DNA of 7,958 bases from CAJXTB01 sp047626195 (GTDB lineage: Bacteria; Myxococcota_A; UBA796; GCA-2862545): positions 1 to 7,958 of the forward strand of contig JBLHSN010000278.1 of assembly GCA_047626195.1 (NCBI GenBank), given 5' to 3'. The position numbers were made by a program, and so were the translations under genes. The notes beneath the pieces are model-generated. The model had not been told where the DNA came from, did no database searches, and saw nothing but the letters and a program-made list of their open reading frames with translations. This document shows positions 6,887 to 7,958 of the stretch, piece after piece. Each line of letters starts with the position of its first letter. Position 1 is the first letter of the stretch.

Positions 6887-7546
6887 TTAGGCATCCACCA
6901 CAGGCCAGGAGAGGTCGGTCGCTGTGCGACGAAGAGCATTGTCGGGTCGAACGGCACACGGATGGCCGACGGCGGACAGCAGCACTGCGTCGTCTCCGCG
7001 TGCGCCGTAGCCGCCCGATGCAAGAAGGTCGATATCGTGCTGAGAGGCCCAGTCACGGGTCCATTGGCCACTAAGGGGGCCGCTGATGATAGGCTTGAGC
7101 AACGTTCCGGTCGTCTCGCCCTTCACCACTTCGAGGTGGTTGCACAGCAGCGAGTGGGCGCCGAGCACGGACGTCATGTGTCGGGCGATGCAGTGCGGAT
7201 GGTCACTGATGAGTACGATGTGCTGTCCAGCGTCTCGGGCTTGTTCGAGAAGTCGCAGGCCAACCGGCAGGGTGCTCTTGTGAAGCACGCCGTGCCAGTA
7301 CTCTTCACCGAGAACTCGAAGACGGTCCTCAGTGGTGCCACGTAGAGCGGACCAGCCAGCCTGTGTGGCCATCCCTGTGGAGCGTAAGGCGAGGGGAGCT
7401 GCCAGAGCCACCGCGCCAAGCCGGGCCAAACGTCCGCGAATGTGCTGACCATTGCCCGCCATCCACGCCGCTGCCATTAGGCTTGACTTGGAAAGCAGGG
7501 TGCCTTCAACTCGGAAGAACGCCGCTGGTTGCATACTAAACTCCAT
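6887..7546 (-). CDS. Degenerate HAD-IB-like protein lacking catalytic residues
   Basis: The 219-residue product matches the overall plan of HAD-IB phosphatases (SerB/CicA-like). These normally carry the nucleophile motif D-x-D-G-T near the N-terminus. Here motif I reads FFRVEGTLL (10-18): the nucleophile Asp is Arg12 (codon CGA) and the acid/base Asp is Glu14 (GAA). Motif II keeps Ser114 in HIVLISDHPH. Motif III seems to have lost its Lys (GPLSGQW, 156-162). In motif IV, GYGARGDDAVLL (179-190), the first metal-binding Asp is Ala182 while Asp186 remains. The C-terminal SAVGHPCAVRPDNALRR and SWPVVD tail is typical of the family. The frame is intact and the gene is coupled to the reductase, so it is not an ordinary pseudogene; a non-catalytic or structural role is inferred. 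Residues 43-54 are hydrophobic. Met5 (7534) is an equally likely start, since GGAG at 7544-7541 sits 6 nt upstream. Confidence 0.82.
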   Translation of the reverse strand: MEFSMQPAAFFRVEGTLLSKSSLMAAAWMAGNGQHIRGRLARLGAVALAAPLALRSTGMATQAGWSALRGTTEDRLRVLGEEYWHGVLHKSTLPVGLRLLEQARDAGQHIVLISDHPHCIARHMTSVLGAHSLLCNHLEVVKGETTGTLLKPIISGPLSGQWTRDWASQHDIDLLASGGYGARGDDAVLLSAVGHPCAVRPDNALRRTATDLSWPVVDA

Positions 7547-7556
7547 CTCGCCCCGC

Positions 7557-7584
7557 GAATAACCTGACTAGACTGACATGTCAG
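7557..7584 (-). promoter_or_regulatory. Candidate operon promoter overlapping the palindrome
   Basis: On the minus strand CTGACA (7584-7579) matches five of six bases of the sigma-70 -35 box. TTATTC (7562-7557, 16-nt spacing) or TATTCG (7561-7556, 17-nt spacing) could be a weak -10. Transcription would then begin around 7550, leaving only a very short leader and favouring the Met5 start (7534) with its GGAG site. The -10 match is poor, so this is tentative. Confidence 0.35.
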
Positions 7585-7590
7585 TCTAGT
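7567..7590. promoter_or_regulatory. Perfect 24-bp palindrome, likely repressor operator
   Basis: The site ACTAGACTGACATGTCAGTC continues to TAGT and is a perfect 24-bp inverted repeat with no spacer, centred between 7578 and 7579. It lies 20 nt upstream of the 7546 start. A core of TGACATGTCA flanked by symmetric arms is the usual form of TetR-family repressor sites, especially those controlling fatty-acid and lipid genes. No regulator gene lies in the window, so the binding protein is inferred. Because it overlaps the candidate -35 box, bound repressor would block transcription. Confidence 0.7.
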
Positions 7591-7769
7591 GAGTGTCGCG
7601 GAGTGCTTCAGGGGTTCAGCGGTGATCTTGTTCAGACGACGCCTGGGTTGGTGAATCGGTCAGTTTTCGTCGGCGATAATGACTGTTTAGCACCCCGAAA
7701 CAGCGTGGATGTCCGCCGGCTCAATCCTGGGGCAGCGGTCGTCACTGTGTCGCGTCTTGGCGGCAGTAG

Positions 7770-7958
7770 CTAGGGAGCGCCGACCGCCATCCAGCTCGTC
7801 CCATTGCAAACGTACAGCGCAGACGCACTCGAGTCGTACCCAAGCCCACCGATCATCGAACAGGAGGCGTTAGCGTCGGTCAGGGCGGCGCCGTGTGTGC
7901 GAACGGATGTAGGAACGTTTCGTACCGCTTGTCGGGTGCGAATCATTGAACCGCCCAC
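7770..7958 (-). CDS. C-terminal end of a putative surface or tail-like protein (partial)
   Basis: Only the last 62 codons are in the window. The frame is open to the right edge, so the GTG at 7958 is probably an internal Val rather than a start. The segment ends with YVCNGTSWMAVGAP, preceded by a small Cys-containing stretch (DANASCSMIGGLGYDSSASA). A terminal 'LYVC(N/D)GTSW' motif is common at the ends of secreted repeat, collagen-like or tail-fibre-like proteins in bacteria, where it forms a small terminal domain; this recollection is the only basis for the call. The two Cys residues could form a disulfide outside the cytoplasm. It is on the same strand as the operon but is separated by 223 nt and has no visible functional link. 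The reading frame is likely real; the function is not established. Confidence 0.6.
   Translation of the reverse strand: MGGSMIRTRQAVRNVPTSVRTHGAALTDANASCSMIGGLGYDSSASALYVCNGTSWMAVGAP

Larger units (their letters stand above)
7547..7769. other. Intergenic region ahead of the operon
   Basis: This 223-nt stretch separates the end of the surface-protein gene from the first operon gene and has no convincing coding frame. It contains the 24-bp palindrome and the only plausible promoter of the operon. A weak hairpin (6-bp arms at 7683-7688 and 7698-7703, 9-nt loop, no T-tract) could be a poor terminator for the upstream gene, but I would not call it one. No tRNA or riboswitch was recognised. Confidence 0.7.

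Noticed and set aside
7683..7703. Hairpin with 6-bp arms as terminator of the upstream gene
   Set aside because: The stem is short and AT-rich, the loop is 9 nt and no T-tract follows, so it does not meet the pattern of an intrinsic terminator.

Overview
The window is a GC-rich (about 60% by eye) bacterial segment. Nearly all of it is one tightly packed operon on the minus strand, read from about 7.55 kb down to base 1 and continuing off the left edge. The style of the proteins (a long-chain acyl-CoA synthetase, a fatty acyl reductase with an 'idW..YW' C-terminus, a myxobacterial-looking enoyl-CoA hydratase) suggests a deltaproteobacterium in the broad sense, such as Myxococcota or Bradymonadota. 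That placement is an impression from protein style, not a database result.

Layout in transcription order (right to left): the C-terminal end of an unrelated putative surface protein (7958-7770); a 223-nt intergenic region with a perfect 24-bp palindrome (7567-7590) next to the operon start; a degenerate HAD-family protein (7546-6887); a fatty acyl-CoA reductase-like protein (6886-5315); a second NAD(P)-dependent extended-SDR/thioester-reductase-like protein (5318-4188, GTG start); a polysaccharide pyruvyl transferase family protein (4191-2695); a long-chain acyl-CoA synthetase-like AMP ligase (2698-1067); an enoyl-CoA hydratase (1070-183); and the N-terminal 57 residues of an acyl carrier protein (170-1, cut by the window edge). 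HAD to reductase is an exact TAAATG abutment. The next four junctions are all 4-nt stop/start overlaps, and the ACP follows after 12 nt. The seven genes are therefore almost certainly co-transcribed and translationally coupled.

Together the genes look like a small lipid or fatty-acid-derived pathway. The AMP ligase activates a fatty acid to CoA or possibly to the ACP, the hydratase acts on an enoyl thioester, and one or two reductases take the acyl thioester to an aldehyde or alcohol, or modify a keto or hydroxyl group. A pyruvyl-transferase-fold enzyme may then decorate the product. No ketosynthase, thioesterase, acyltransferase or transporter lies inside the window; these could lie to the left. 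The product cannot be deduced from the sequence. The most notable points are the loss of HAD catalytic residues, the pyruvyl-transferase-family enzyme inside a fatty-acyl operon, and the TetR-style operator candidate over the only plausible promoter.
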